NCBI GenBank assembly: GCA_024401165.1
Contig: JAKSLN010000006.1
Location: 1-45,307 of the forward strand
From: Bacteroidaceae bacterium
GTDB taxonomy: Bacteria; Bacteroidota; Bacteroidia; Bacteroidales; Bacteroidaceae
DNA: 45,307 nt
Direction: 5' to 3'
Shown here: in pieces, positions 16,437-23,731 of the stretch
Layout of the letters: every line of letters starts with the position of its first letter
How positions within the stretch are numbered: position 1 is the first letter of the stretch
The notes under the pieces: generated by a model
What the model saw: the letters and a program-made list of their open reading frames with translations, nothing else
What the model was told of the DNA's origin: nothing
Databases searched by the model: none
Position numbers and translations under genes: made by a program

Positions 16437-16952
16437 ATGACACGTGAGGAATTGCAAGGAACGCATGGCGAGGGCGACGCCTTGGCCATCTACCGCGAGG
16501 TGAAGCATTCGGGCGACTTTGTGGGATTTGCCCTTCGCTTCATATACGACGAGGACTACCACGTGGCGCGCAATGCGTTGTGGGGACTAACCAAGGCAAC
16601 GGACAAGGAACTCAGGCAGTTGCAGTCTATCCAGGACAAGCTGATCGACTTAGCCATGACGACGGAGAGCTCGTCTGTTAGGCGACTGAGCATGAACATC
16701 ATCGTGAGGCTCAGGATGGAGAAGGAGGAGATTCGCTCGGACTTCCTCGACTTCTGCTTGGAACATGCCGTGAATCCGGAGGAATTTCCTGGCATTCAGT
16801 CGCTGGCGATGAAGTTGGCCTACAAGATGTGCGTGTTTTATCCCGAACTGATGGACGAACTAATCCGAACGCTCGAGAGCATGGAGATAGCGTACTATAA
16901 GCCTGCGGTGAAGAGCATCCGGGGCAGGATATTGAACGGGAAGTATAAATAA
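16437..16952 (+). CDS. Helical-repeat (HEAT-like) protein of unknown function
   Basis: 171 aa, cytoplasmic (no signal or membrane segment). The sequence is almost all alpha-helical with a HEAT-like cadence: DEDYHVARNALWGLTKA, SSVRRLSMNIIVRL, FPGIQSLAMKLAYKMC, ELIRTLESMEIAYYKPAVKS. I recognise no named family. It starts 21 nt after the HMA gene and ends 31 nt before the thioredoxin-esterase gene, so it is probably cotranscribed with both; helical repeats suggest a protein-binding role. Confidence 0.72.
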   Translation: MTREELQGTHGEGDALAIYREVKHSGDFVGFALRFIYDEDYHVARNALWGLTKATDKELRQLQSIQDKLIDLAMTTESSSVRRLSMNIIVRLRMEKEEIRSDFLDFCLEHAVNPEEFPGIQSLAMKLAYKMCVFYPELMDELIRTLESMEIAYYKPAVKSIRGRILNGKYK

Positions 16953-16983
16953 GCAATAAGGAAGTTATTAGAAATAAAATGGA

Positions 16984-18573
16984 ATGAAAGATATGAGAAG
17001 AAGTTTATTACTGTTTGTAATATTGGCATTTAACCTGATGCTATCGGCACAAGAGGTTGACACGCTGGCTGCTAACCATCCTGAGTATCTGCCTTCGCTG
17101 GAGATGGGGACTGTGGCTCCAGAAATAATGGCTCGCGACACGGCGGGGGTAGAGATACGACTGAGCAGTTTTCGCGGCAAATACGTAGTCTTGGACTTTT
17201 GGGCAACGTGGTGCGGCGACTGCCGACGCGAGGTTCCCATGCTCAAGGAGCTTTATGAGAACAAGGCCTTGCATAGCATCAACAAGAAAGACGTGGAGTG
17301 GATCAGCTTCAGCTTCGACGACAAGGAGGAGAACTGGCGCAACTTCCTGCGCAAGGAGCAGTTTCCCTGGCCGCAGATTAGCAATCTGAAGCGTACACGC
17401 GAGGACGCCACCTACAAGGCGTATCAGTTGCATTGGATACCCGCCTTCTTCGTCATAGACCCCGATGGCAAAATCGTGGGCAAAGCCATCACGGCCAAGG
17501 GACTGGAGAACGAATTGGAGAGAATCAGCACTGGCAGAACCCTGAAGCCCGTCGGAACGCATATCAAGGCTTCTGACCCGAACATACAGTACCTTGGACG
17601 CGTATCGTTCAAGCAGCCAGACTCGCCCATGTTCACCTTTCCAAGTGTACAGATTCGCGCCACGTTCACCGGTACCAGCCTGAAGATGATGGCAAAGCCA
17701 AACAGCGGTTACTTCATGGCACGGATAGACGGAAGCGAGGCCTTCAAGGTTGCCTTCAACAGCGAGCGCGACTCGATTGTCACCCTGGCCACTGCCCTAC
17801 CCCAAGGCTCGCATCAGGTGAGTGTGATGTACGTCACCGAAGGCTATGACCGTCGGGCCGAGTTTCGCGGTTTCCTCCTCGACAAGGGAGAACGCTTGCT
17901 GCCCCCCCCTGCTCTTTCGGAAAGACGAATAGAGTTTATCGGCAATTCAATAACCTGCGGCTACGGCGTGGAGAGCACGGAGCGTGACGCTCCCTTCCAG
18001 GACGAGACGTGCAACCACTACTATACCTATGCAGCCCGAACAGCCCGTAACCTGAAGGCAGAGGAGATGGCTGTCTGCCGAAGCGGCATCGGCGTTTACC
18101 GCAACTACAACGGTCCTCGAACGGGCGACAAGATTAACATGAACACGGAATATACCCACACGCTGCTTTACGACAACAGCGAGGAGTGGGACTTCAGCCG
18201 CTATCAACCGCAGATTGTCTGCATCAACCTGGGCACCAACGACACGAGCACGTCGGGTGCTGACCCAAAATTGCTAAAGAAGGGTTACGAAAACCTGCTG
18301 CAACAGGTTCGCAAGGCTTATGCAAATGCCAAGATCGTCTTCCTATGCGGTCCCATGATGAATGGCGATGCCCTGACCTTGGCAAAGAACACGATGGACG
18401 AGGTGGTAGCAGAGGCAAACAAGAAGGGCGACAAGGAGATCTACCGATTTGACTTCAAGCCCCAGAACGGCAGCCTTGGCTATGGCGCTTCATGGCACCC
18501 CAGCTTCTGGCAACACGAACAGATGGCAGGCGAACTGACTCCCTATCTGCGCAAACTGATGGGTTGGTACTGA
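16984..18573 (+). CDS. Exported thioredoxin-like / CE2-type SGNH esterase fusion
   Basis: 529 aa (start 16984; 16993 also possible). After the signal peptide (RRSLLLFVILAFNLMLSAQ), residues about 40-180 form a TlpA/AhpC-type thioredoxin domain with FWATWCGDC (Cys77, Cys80) and the cis-Pro segment HWIPAFFVID. Residues about 195-300 resemble the CE2 N-terminal beta-sandwich (FTFPSVQIRATFTGTSL). The rest is an SGNH hydrolase: GNSITCGYG with nucleophile Ser322, GTNDTS, and SWHPSFWQHEQMA with His505. The usual Asp before His is Trp504, as in CE2 acetyl esterases that use a Ser-His dyad. CE2 enzymes deacetylate plant polysaccharides. Joining this to a redox domain is unusual; there is no frameshift or stop at the junction. 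Confidence 0.85.
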   Translation: MKDMRRSLLLFVILAFNLMLSAQEVDTLAANHPEYLPSLEMGTVAPEIMARDTAGVEIRLSSFRGKYVVLDFWATWCGDCRREVPMLKELYENKALHSINKKDVEWISFSFDDKEENWRNFLRKEQFPWPQISNLKRTREDATYKAYQLHWIPAFFVIDPDGKIVGKAITAKGLENELERISTGRTLKPVGTHIKASDPNIQYLGRVSFKQPDSPMFTFPSVQIRATFTGTSLKMMAKPNSGYFMARIDGSEAFKVAFNSERDSIVTLATALPQGSHQVSVMYVTEGYDRRAEFRGFLLDKGERLLPPPALSERRIEFIGNSITCGYGVESTERDAPFQDETCNHYYTYAARTARNLKAEEMAVCRSGIGVYRNYNGPRTGDKINMNTEYTHTLLYDNSEEWDFSRYQPQIVCINLGTNDTSTSGADPKLLKKGYENLLQQVRKAYANAKIVFLCGPMMNGDALTLAKNTMDEVVAEANKKGDKEIYRFDFKPQNGSLGYGASWHPSFWQHEQMAGELTPYLRKLMGWY

Positions 18574-18608
18574 AAATAAGGTTGTAAATTTATAATGTTA
18601 TATGGTTG

Positions 18609-18686
18609 TGAGGTTATAAGGTTGCAAGGTTATATGGTTATAAAGTCGCTCTAAAGACCTATTCGGTTTTAAGGATTATACCAGAA
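18609..18686 (+). repeat. 3'-UTR repeat, copy 2
   Basis: GGTTATAAGGTT-type units lead into CTCTAAAGACCT...GGTTTTAAGGATTATACCAGA, matching the copy at 15924-15986. It follows the Trx-CE2 stop by 36 nt. The remainder of 18574-18962 holds the MITE-like element B and, at 18900-18950, a CAAAACAAACAAA tract with GAAACGAAATAACCGCC (minus strand), also present at 12991-13007. No gene is seen there. Confidence 0.7.
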
Positions 18687-18754
18687 ACGTGCGTACTGTT
18701 TACTACCCTATAACCGCTCAACTCCTTGGGGAACTACTCAAGTATGCTTGGATG

Positions 18755-18858
18755 TTAACCAAAAACGGGCAAAAACGGACAAAGACTATCCAAATCTTAC
18801 ATAGTAAAGTGATATAAAATTTAAGTGTTTTTGTAAGTTTTTGCAAGTTTTTGGTTAA
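18755..18858. repeat. MITE-like palindromic element, copy B
   Basis: 104 bp with the same perfect 12-bp termini as copy A (TTAACCAAAAAC 18755-18766, GTTTTTGGTTAA 18847-18858), the same ACGGACAAA repeats near the left end and matching flanks (ATGCTTGGAT, AATTACGCAT). It lies between convergent genes. Confidence 0.8.
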
Positions 18859-18962
18859 AATTACGCATACAGCTTTTGATACCTGAATAGCTAGTCGCTT
18901 AGGCGGTTATTTCGTTTCAAAACAAAACAGACAAACAAAACAAAAGAAATATACGAGAAGAT

Positions 18963-19658
18963 TTAAATGGCCTGGATTTTCTTGAGATAGGCATCATAGT
19001 CGGAAGAGAGACGGGCCAATTCGTAGGGTTGGATGTTGAGGGAGAAGGTGCCTCTTACTTCATCCAATCCGAAGAAGGAGCGAATGAGAGAGGCGAGGTT
19101 GAAGGATAGACCATCGCCTTTTTTCATGAGATAAAAGGTGGTGCGGATGAGGAGGGCACGATCGTCCTCTACTTGCCGGAGGGTTTTGAGAAGTAGAAAA
19201 CCGGATGGCAAGGTTAGGTTTTGAAGGTAGAAGGCGATGAGTGTGCGAGGGTCTGAGAGCTGCAAGGCCGAGAGTAGCCATTCGATTTCGTCAACAGAAG
19301 TTAGCGTTGGCAGAAGGATCTGGACGGTCTTCTTTTGATCTTCTGTATTGCCTCTAAGAGACTGAAAGAAGGTGGCGGATGCGAGAGAGGACAAGGCTGC
19401 GGACTTGCGTGACAGCCAACTGTGCAAAACGGTGACCAGAAAAGCCTTGCGGTTATAGTCGACCAGGATATTTGCGAGTTCCCAGAACTGCGGCTCGTCA
19501 AGCGTGGGCATGTACTTCTCGCCCAACATGTAACCGGCGGTACGGAAGAGTGAGTTGCTGAGGCCGGAAAGGTAATCGGGCAAAGCTGACCATTGCCGTC
19601 CATCCACGATGGAACGCAGACGAACGGCAATGATTGGACTATAATGTTTGTCAGCCAA
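18963..19658 (-). CDS. Conserved cytoplasmic protein of unknown function
   Basis: 231 aa, no signal peptide or membrane helix, predicted mostly alpha-helical (NSLFRTAGYMLGEKYMPTL, EPQFWELANILVDYNRKAFL, DVRGTF-like end). I recognise no family. It begins 17 nt after the FadL-like gene and is the last gene of that transcript. Frame is solid: no internal stops over 230 codons and a C-terminal charged helix SSDYDAYLKKIQAI. Confidence 0.7.
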   Translation of the reverse strand: MADKHYSPIIAVRLRSIVDGRQWSALPDYLSGLSNSLFRTAGYMLGEKYMPTLDEPQFWELANILVDYNRKAFLVTVLHSWLSRKSAALSSLASATFFQSLRGNTEDQKKTVQILLPTLTSVDEIEWLLSALQLSDPRTLIAFYLQNLTLPSGFLLLKTLRQVEDDRALLIRTTFYLMKKGDGLSFNLASLIRSFFGLDEVRGTFSLNIQPYELARLSSDYDAYLKKIQAI

Positions 19659-19675
19659 AACTGATTGACAGGGAT

Positions 19676-21235
19676 TTAGAACTTGAAACCGAGGGTGGCA
19701 GTAATCTGACTGCGTGTGAGTTCGGTGTTGACGGGGGTAAGGCTGCGGACACTGCCATTGCTAGCTGATGCGGCATCAAAGGCGTAGAAGTCGCCTTTCT
19801 GCATCTTTGTCTTGTAGGCAAGGTCTACGTAACCATACTTCCAACTGTAGCCAAGGCCCAAGGTCAGGGAGTGGATGTCGCCAAGGCGCATGAGGCTGGT
19901 GGTGGTGGCCTTATTCATTGAATAGCTGTCGATCTCGACTTGATCCATGGAAATCTTGTCTTCGTAAGGTGAGGTGGCGAAGTTGTAGCCGGCACGGAGT
20001 GCGAGTGACTTGGTTGGCTTGAACTCGATACCTGCTCTAACATTGTGGGCGGGCTTCATGTTTGCCTTCGTCTGGCGGTTCATCTCCTTGTCCCAGGTGT
20101 TGTTAAAGAGCGAACTATTGGGGTCGTCGACATACGTGTCGGGATAACCCATAGCCGTATAGCGATAGTTGGCAAACTCGTAGTCGATGTCCCAAGCGAG
20201 GTAGTTGCCAACAGTTGAGCCTACACCAGCACGGAACTTGAAGGGGGTGCGGACGGAGTACTCGAGATAGCTCTCATACTCATTGGTGGAATAATTGCCG
20301 ATGTGGTCGGTCATGCTGTACAGATTGGAACGCTTGAACTGGTACCAGGTGGGAGTTTCGGCGGCCAAGGCGACACGGAGGGGATTGTCCTCAATGGGGC
20401 GGTAAATGAAACCTACTTTGACGTTGAATCCATTTCCGTCGATGGCATGGTCGTTATATACGCTATAGTCTCCTGCAACTCCTTCTGCATTCCTGCTTAC
20501 CTCGAAATAATCGTTCCAACCACGATAACGCAGATTGTCGACACCAAAGGTGAGACCGAAGAAGAAACGGTCGCGATAGTTTCCAGAAATGTTGATGTCG
20601 AAGGCATTGAGAGATCCGCTTGAATACTGGGTGTAGTTGTTAGACAAACCTTTGTAGCGGTTGACGTAACGGTCAATGGGAGTCTTGTCATTGAGAATCA
20701 GGTTGCCATCCTTGTCCAAGGCAGAGAGGAAAAGGTTGTCGACAGCCATTCCTGCCAGATTGTCGTTGGTGTCGTAACCAAGATTGGCAGTCTGCGCCAG
20801 GATGTCCATCTGAGAGAGACCGCCCAAATTTGGATTATCAGCATAGAATCCGCCGTTGAAGTCTAACTTCTTCTGATAATTGAAGCCGATGTTCAGATAA
20901 GGTACATCCTCGTCTATCTCAACATTATATACAATGCCAAACTGATCGAGGGTTGCATTAGTGGTGCTCTTTTCTTCGATGCCTTTCTTGCTCCAGGCTG
21001 CTCCAGCCGTGAAGGCAACATTGCTCTTGCGCATGAGACCAATGCCGGCAGGGTTCCACGAGATAGTGCTGATATCGGCACCCAAAGCGCCCATTGCTCC
21101 ACCCATTCCGACGAAACGGGCTGAACCGTAAACATCGCCGGAAGTATTGGTAAGCTGGTTGTTGAAATAAGTATCCTGAGCCTGCATTGCTACGCCCAGA
21201 GCCAAGAGGCATGTTGTCAATATGTACTTTTTCAT
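19676..21235 (-). CDS. OmpP1/FadL-family outer-membrane transporter
   Basis: 519 aa. Signal peptide MKKYILTTCLLALGVAMQAQ, then the typical FadL-type N-terminus in which ARFVGMGGAMGALGADISTISWNPAGIG forms the hatch (residues about 37-70). The rest has alternating aromatic beta-strands ending in ITATLGFKF with a C-terminal Phe, as in outer-membrane barrels. FadL homologues pass hydrophobic compounds such as fatty acids; substrate here is unknown. Second gene of a three-gene transcript starting at 22484. Confidence 0.88.
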   Translation of the reverse strand: MKKYILTTCLLALGVAMQAQDTYFNNQLTNTSGDVYGSARFVGMGGAMGALGADISTISWNPAGIGLMRKSNVAFTAGAAWSKKGIEEKSTTNATLDQFGIVYNVEIDEDVPYLNIGFNYQKKLDFNGGFYADNPNLGGLSQMDILAQTANLGYDTNDNLAGMAVDNLFLSALDKDGNLILNDKTPIDRYVNRYKGLSNNYTQYSSGSLNAFDINISGNYRDRFFFGLTFGVDNLRYRGWNDYFEVSRNAEGVAGDYSVYNDHAIDGNGFNVKVGFIYRPIEDNPLRVALAAETPTWYQFKRSNLYSMTDHIGNYSTNEYESYLEYSVRTPFKFRAGVGSTVGNYLAWDIDYEFANYRYTAMGYPDTYVDDPNSSLFNNTWDKEMNRQTKANMKPAHNVRAGIEFKPTKSLALRAGYNFATSPYEDKISMDQVEIDSYSMNKATTTSLMRLGDIHSLTLGLGYSWKYGYVDLAYKTKMQKGDFYAFDAASASNGSVRSLTPVNTELTRSQITATLGFKF

Positions 21236-21278
21236 CGTTTGAATTAATTTTAGTTATAGGATAGGTTTAGTTAGCTCT

Positions 21279-22484
21279 TTATCTGCGACCACGACTGCTG
21301 CCACCGCCAACACTTCCGCCGCCGATGCCACCACCGCCACCACGGGCTCCGCCGAAGCTGCCGCCGCCGCTATTGCCACCACCATAGGTGGGGGTAGAAC
21401 GAACGGGTGTTTCAACACGAGCGGGAGTTTCGGTACGTGTAGGGGTCTGTACACGTGTAGGAGTCTCGGTACGAGTAGCACGCTGGCTGCTTACGCCCTG
21501 ATAGCCGTTGTTGCGGGTATTCTGCTGATTGCGGACGGTTGTTTGGGTGCTCTGGGTGCGAGTGGTAGTACGGGCATCGGTATCGTAACCTCTTGTTGCC
21601 CTGCTGTTTGTGTTGAGACCGTCACGACGCATGTTGCCTGTGATGCCATTTGTTCTCATCGAGTTTACACTACCTTCACGAACAGCATTTACGCTTCTTG
21701 AAGAGGTGCTGTTGACGCCTCTGGTGCCACGAGCAGCACTAACGCCTTGTCCACGAGCGGCAGAGATGCCGGTGTTGGTGCGACGGCCGCCCAGGCGTGA
21801 TGCCTCAGAACGATGACCACGATAGCCGGTGAGAATGCCGCTGTGTCCAGGGTGGCTTACGTGTCCATACCATCCGTTGTAATAGCCATGATAGTAGCCA
21901 CCATAGTAGCCGCCCCATCCAAAGGCATAATCGTACCAAGGATCATACCACCCATACCAGCCATGACGATAGTATGAACTGTAGTAGGGACCATACCAGC
22001 CATAGTAGCCGGGACCGTAGTACCAGGGATCATAAAAGAAAGGATCGTAGCACCAATCGTAATAGTAATCCCAGTAGTAAGGACTGCGAACGCCACCATG
22101 GAAGCGAACCAGACGACTTGAGTAGTCGTAATCGTCAGCTTCCTCCAATTCCTTCATGCGCATCTGAAGACTATCCTCGGCCATGAGCGAATCCTCTGAG
22201 ATGAACAGCGTGTCATTCTGCATGTAGATCTCTCCGAAATTACGATTCTTATGACCGCGACGATTGTACTCATCGGCATTGCGAAGAGCGCCTGTGTGAT
22301 AGTCGGGATCGACATCCTGAAGGTCGGGATCGTTGGCATCAAGCGTATAAGTGGTAGCCTGAGCCCTTTCTGTATTCTCAGTCTTTACCTTCTTCTTAGG
22401 AACAAAATACATGTCGTCATCCTGAGCCATCAGGTTGAACGGCATTACCATAATTAAGGCTGCGAGTAAAATGTTTCTCTTCAT
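21279..22484 (-). CDS. Exported Tyr/Gly-rich low-complexity protein
   Basis: 401 aa in four compositional zones: signal peptide (MKRNILLAALIMVMPFNLMAQ); an acidic region to about 130 (DPDLQDVDPDYHTG, AEDSLQMRMKELEEADDYDY); a zone at about 135-215 made almost only of Tyr, Gly, Trp, Asp and Pro (YDPWYYGPGYYGWYGPYY); and an Arg/Thr/Ser zone with TRTETPTRVQTPTRTETPAR repeats that ends in a Gly/Ser tail. No family function is known to me. Such composition suits a cell-surface or periplasmic matrix protein. It is 43 nt upstream of the FadL-like gene, has its own promoter, and is the head of the operon. Confidence 0.78.
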   Translation of the reverse strand: MKRNILLAALIMVMPFNLMAQDDDMYFVPKKKVKTENTERAQATTYTLDANDPDLQDVDPDYHTGALRNADEYNRRGHKNRNFGEIYMQNDTLFISEDSLMAEDSLQMRMKELEEADDYDYSSRLVRFHGGVRSPYYWDYYYDWCYDPFFYDPWYYGPGYYGWYGPYYSSYYRHGWYGWYDPWYDYAFGWGGYYGGYYHGYYNGWYGHVSHPGHSGILTGYRGHRSEASRLGGRRTNTGISAARGQGVSAARGTRGVNSTSSRSVNAVREGSVNSMRTNGITGNMRRDGLNTNSRATRGYDTDARTTTRTQSTQTTVRNQQNTRNNGYQGVSSQRATRTETPTRVQTPTRTETPARVETPVRSTPTYGGGNSGGGSFGGARGGGGGIGGGSVGGGSSRGRR

Positions 22485-22513
22485 AGTTTTGCTTGTTTTA
22501 TCTTATTTCGTTG

Positions 22514-22521
22514 CAAATTTA
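22514..22521 (-). promoter_or_regulatory. -7 element of the Tyr-rich/FadL operon
   Basis: TAAATTTG on the minus strand, 30 nt before the start codon at 22484. No clear -33 box. Confidence 0.6.
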
Positions 22522-22596
22522 CGAAATAAAGACGAAACATAAAAGAGTTTTCCCTCATTTTAGGTAGGGAATTCCCCCTTATTGACATCTTTTTTG

Positions 22597-22604
22597 TAAT
22601 TTTG
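22597..22604 (+). promoter_or_regulatory. -7 element upstream of prmA, long leader
   Basis: TAATTTTG fits TAnnTTTG. The leader to the prmA start would be about 170 nt. It holds a 21-codon reading frame (22649-22714, MKQTASQGAKRRFVNVSAPLR) and, just before prmA, a CAAACAAAACAAACAAACA tract (22753-22777). Confidence 0.55.
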
Positions 22605-22780
22605 CATAACAAAGAAGAGTAAAATAAGTTTCAAGTACAAACGAGAACATGAAGCAGACTGCAAGTCAAGGTGCAAAACGGCGATTTGTAAATGTTTCAG
22701 CTCCTCTTAGATAAAGGTGGTCATGACGGCTTAACTCGATTCATCCAATCAGTCAAACAAAACAAACAAACAAAACAAAT

Positions 22781-23647
22781 ATGAAATACTATGAACTAGT
22801 TTTCCAGACAAACCCTTGTTCAGAAACCATAAACGACGTCCTCTCTGCCCTCCTTGCCGAAGTAGGGTTTGAGACATTTATTCCAAACGAGGATGGATGC
22901 CTGCAGGCCTACATTCAGCAATCGTTCTACGACCAGGAAACCGTAGATAATGTGTTGGCAGACTTCCCCTTGCCAGATGTTTCGATTTCCTATGAAATGA
23001 ACGAGCCGGCCGACGAAAACTGGAACGAGACGTGGGAAAACGAGGGATTTCAACCGATTTATGTCGAGGGAAAACTGGTTATCTGCGACACGCGGCACGA
23101 TGTTGACGAAGAGTTAGACAAGATTCTCATTCATCCCAGACAGGCTTTTGGAACAGGAAGCCATCAGACTACACGCATGATCCTATCAACATTACTTAAC
23201 ATGGACCTCACAGGCAAGACCGTCATCGACGCTGGATGCGGCACGGGCATCCTGGGATTCATGTGCCTTAAGAAGGGGGCAGATCGTATCCTCTCGTACG
23301 ACATCGACGAATGGAGCGTCAGCAACACGCTCGACAATGCGAGGTTGAATAATCTGGCCTTGGAGAAAATTGACGTAAGGTTGGGCGACAGTTCCGTTTT
23401 GGAGGATGTAATCTCAGCTCAGAATGAGGACAAGTGTGACCTTTTGATAGCGAACATCAACCGTAACATCTTGTTGGGCGACATACCCCGATTCGTTAAA
23501 TCCCTGAAGTCGACCTCAAACATTTTGTTCAGCGGATTCTACGAGGAAGATGTTGATTATCTGTTAGAAGCGACCAAAGAACACGGGTTCCAACTCAAGG
23601 AGAAAAAGAACGATGGAGAGTGGGCGATGCTCCTTCTGAGCAGATAA
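22781..23647 (+). CDS. prmA: Ribosomal protein L11 methyltransferase
   Basis: 288 aa, class I SAM-dependent methyltransferase that trimethylates ribosomal protein L11. The N-terminal substrate-recognition domain carries ENWNETWENEGFQPI, a PrmA signature; HPRQAFGTGSHQTT precedes the SAM fold. Motif I is VIDAGCGTGILG with Asp150 and Gly152-Gly156, and LLIANINRNILL is the post-motif-IV NxxxN segment. Length is normal for the family. It stands alone and is followed by two tandem hairpins. Confidence 0.95.
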   Translation: MKYYELVFQTNPCSETINDVLSALLAEVGFETFIPNEDGCLQAYIQQSFYDQETVDNVLADFPLPDVSISYEMNEPADENWNETWENEGFQPIYVEGKLVICDTRHDVDEELDKILIHPRQAFGTGSHQTTRMILSTLLNMDLTGKTVIDAGCGTGILGFMCLKKGADRILSYDIDEWSVSNTLDNARLNNLALEKIDVRLGDSSVLEDVISAQNEDKCDLLIANINRNILLGDIPRFVKSLKSTSNILFSGFYEEDVDYLLEATKEHGFQLKEKKNDGEWAMLLLSR

Positions 23648-23669
23648 TCGCCGCCCGTTTTTAGCACAC

Positions 23670-23731
23670 ACGAGGTTCATATATCCGCCTCGTTTTACTA
23701 TGCATGAGGTTCACGCATTCGCCTCGTTTTA
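23670..23731. terminator. Tandem duplicated hairpin terminator between convergent genes
   Basis: ACGAGG (23670-23675) pairs with CCTCGT (23688-23693) and ATGAGG (23704-23709) with CCTCGT (23722-23727). Each is followed by TTTACT, so the two units are direct duplicates about 34 bp apart. The second overlaps the stop of the minus-strand TPR gene. Confidence 0.6.
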
